DNA from: CAG-873 sp910578365 | Lineage (GTDB): Bacteria > Bacteroidota > Bacteroidia > Bacteroidales > Muribaculaceae | NCBI GenBank assembly: GCA_951635545.1 | Contig: OX620685.1 | Location: 124,001 to 188,000 of the forward strand | Reading direction: 5' to 3' | Length of the DNA stretch: 64,000 nt | Shown here: positions 62,813-64,000 of the stretch, piece by piece | Position numbering within the stretch: position 1 is the stretch's first letter | How the letters are laid out: the number at the start of each line of letters is the position of its first letter | Program-made: the position numbers and the translations under genes | Notes under the pieces: generated by a model | Told to the model about the DNA's origin: nothing | The model's database searches: none | Seen by the model: the letters and a program-made list of their open reading frames with translations, nothing else

Positions 62813-63960
62813 ACGCGAGTTCGGGATAAGAATATTTAATTTACGACCTATACAAAGGATATAGAGTATCGGGCGGCCTGTCAGGGTCGCCTGATTCATT
62901 TGTATAGGTTGAAACTAATCCTAGAGGACAAGCTGCCCGTTTGACTCGGGTACCTCAAAGTCGAAGTTCACTCCAGGCTTTGTGGCAAAGAAACAATATG
63001 CACCCATTGCAGCAAGCAGGTTCATGAGGAAGTTGTGTATACTACGATGGCGGGAGTGGACGAGCTGTGCCACATTCTTCAGCATGTCGTTTATGGACTC
63101 TATGATGCTCCTTTTACGCAGCATCATCTTGTCATAGAACGGCATGAGACGCTGTTTCATATTCGAGCGCAGACCTGTCACAATATGTATTCCGTCATCC
63201 CAGAGATGTCCGAAAAGAGACTGCGATATATATCCCTTGTCGGCATAAAGTTTGCCGAACACCTTGTCTGTCAGCGTGTCAATCACATCCTCGTTGCGGT
63301 CATCCACATTGGCGCGTGTCAGCACAAAGTTGATCAGTTCTCCTTTTTCGTTACATAGAAGATGCAGCTTGAAGCCTACATACCAACCCATCGTACTCTT
63401 CCCCTTGGTCGCGATATCCTTGAAAACTTTCATGTTGAACTGGCGCTTGTTGTGTATAACCGGAATGCAGGTGCTGTCCACAAAGCTTATCCCCGTGCAC
63501 TCTCCGAAACATGCAAGTCGCAGGAACATGGTCATAGCCACAAAACATCGGGGCATGACCTCCACGAAGCGGTTGTAGGAGAATGTCTGCGGAAACAGAT
63601 GCTTCCCGTGAATGCGCACACATCCCAGATAATAGTGCTTGAAGTTTCGGTACGAATTGAAGTGGAAACAGATCAGAATCGTGATGATCTCGGCATCCGA
63701 CATCATGCGCTTTCTTTTCCGTTTTGGAGTGTCAGTTGTGGACGGAAGTGCATTTTTTGCCATCTCACCCTCAAATTCTTTGCAGAAATCATCTGCAATA
63801 CAAAAAATTTCAGTAACTTTACTTTCGGTAATCATGATACAGTATTTATTGTTTGGTACCTCTAAATTACTAAATATCAGCGAAATTACCAAAAGAATAG
63901 GCAACTTTTTCAAGCTGCCTATTCAACTTTTTTATAGCATTTCTTATCCCGAACTCGCGT
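62813..63960 (-). mobile_element. IS982-family element, copy 4 (1148 bp)
   Basis: Perfect ACGCGAGTTCGGGATAAG ends, flanked by TATCA (62808-62812, 63961-63965). It lies inside istA and is the most diverged of the four copies, including changes near one end. Confidence 0.95.
62921..63835 (-). CDS. IS982 transposase, copy 4
   Basis: About 304 residues from the ATG at 63835 (MITESKVTEIF), with the same DDE motifs as the other copies. It differs by a few residues (RIHGKHLF, KDIATKGKS) and stops two codons earlier (NGQLVL). Close to copy 3. Looks intact. Confidence 0.94.
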   Translation of the reverse strand: MITESKVTEIFCIADDFCKEFEGEMAKNALPSTTDTPKRKRKRMMSDAEIITILICFHFNSYRNFKHYYLGCVRIHGKHLFPQTFSYNRFVEVMPRCFVAMTMFLRLACFGECTGISFVDSTCIPVIHNKRQFNMKVFKDIATKGKSTMGWYVGFKLHLLCNEKGELINFVLTRANVDDRNEDVIDTLTDKVFGKLYADKGYISQSLFGHLWDDGIHIVTGLRSNMKQRLMPFYDKMMLRKRSIIESINDMLKNVAQLVHSRHRSIHNFLMNLLAAMGAYCFFATKPGVNFDFEVPESNGQLVL

Positions 63961-64000
63961 TATCAGGACAGCGGGCTCCCCGCTGAGAAGCTGCCGTCGC

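Larger units (their letters stand above)
62694..64000 (+). pseudogene. istA: IS21 transposase gene istA, split by IS982 copy 4 and cut by the window edge
   Basis: The ATG at 62694 gives MNTKLKNILLC then a helix-turn-helix (GISSAFDISRNTVRRYV). Removing IS982 copy 4 and one TATCA copy joins RRYVRMY to QDSGLPAEKLPS in frame; the gene then leaves the window. A TATCTTTG -7 box lies at 62645-62652. IstA is the DDE transposase of IS21; istB is not in view. The insertion at about residue 40 inactivates it. Confidence 0.78.

Noticed and set aside
1..64000. CRISPR array
   Set aside because: No regularly spaced repeat-spacer pattern was seen. The only short spaced repeats are the IS21 end sites at 62534-62613 and the integrase-end repeats.

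Overview
The window looks like a Bacteroidales chromosome, plausibly a gut Muribaculaceae-type organism (inference). The reasons are the SusC/SusD-type polysaccharide utilisation locus, the STN/FecR/ECF signalling set, the many Bacteroidetes-style promoters (TTTG, about 20 bp, TAnnTTTG), and a tRNA without an encoded CCA end. The left 24 kb is GC-rich core DNA. The right 40 kb is a stack of mobile DNA.

Region 1 (1-15026), carbohydrate use. A minus-strand locus runs from an AraC-type regulator (8990) through a fused SGNH-esterase/GH5 mannanase-like enzyme, a SusC transporter and a SusD lipoprotein to the start of a surface glycan-binding lipoprotein cut by the window edge. The likely substrate is acetylated beta-mannan (inference). 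It is followed by tex, a periplasmic GH31 glycosidase, an orphan half of an MFS sugar transporter, and a sugar O-acetyltransferase.

Region 2 (15259-24359), housekeeping. acpP-fabF lie on the minus strand. An RND efflux operon (adaptor, pump, outer-membrane channel) ending in an LpxA-like acyltransferase lies on the plus strand. A tRNA with anticodon CAT follows.

Region 3 (24347-44184), a 19.8-kb integrative mobilizable element inserted in the 3' end of that tRNA. It is bounded by a 15-bp direct repeat. Its left half carries replication/mobilization genes (HTH protein, DUF3987, zinc/Toprim primase-like, DUF3408, MobC, relaxase) and a candidate oriT. Its right end carries a PDDEXK nuclease and a tyrosine integrase. 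The cargo is one minus-strand nine-gene operon: ECF sigma factor, very short FecR-like anti-sigma factor, STN-TonB receptor, DUF4249 lipoprotein, three small lipoproteins, a beta-barrel protein, and a lipoprotein resembling the first three domains of cholesterol-dependent cytolysins. The last gene is broken by an IS3 element in its signal peptide. Removing the element and one 3-bp target copy restores the frame exactly.

Region 4 (44185-64000), a second, decayed island. It has a truncated integrase beside the shared attachment site, remnants of a tailed prophage (ClpP-type protease, major capsid, head protein, phosphoribosyltransferase, terminase-like and PLD-like proteins), and a small cargo pair (secreted protein plus two-helix membrane protein). 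It is riddled with insertion sequences: ISAs1, IS110, an IS4-type, an IS3, four IS982, an IS21 and a 178-bp MITE. Several are nested. For five interrupted genes (cytolysin-like, secreted protein, IS4 transposase, capsid, head protein) and for istA, I could rebuild the original reading frame from target-site duplications.
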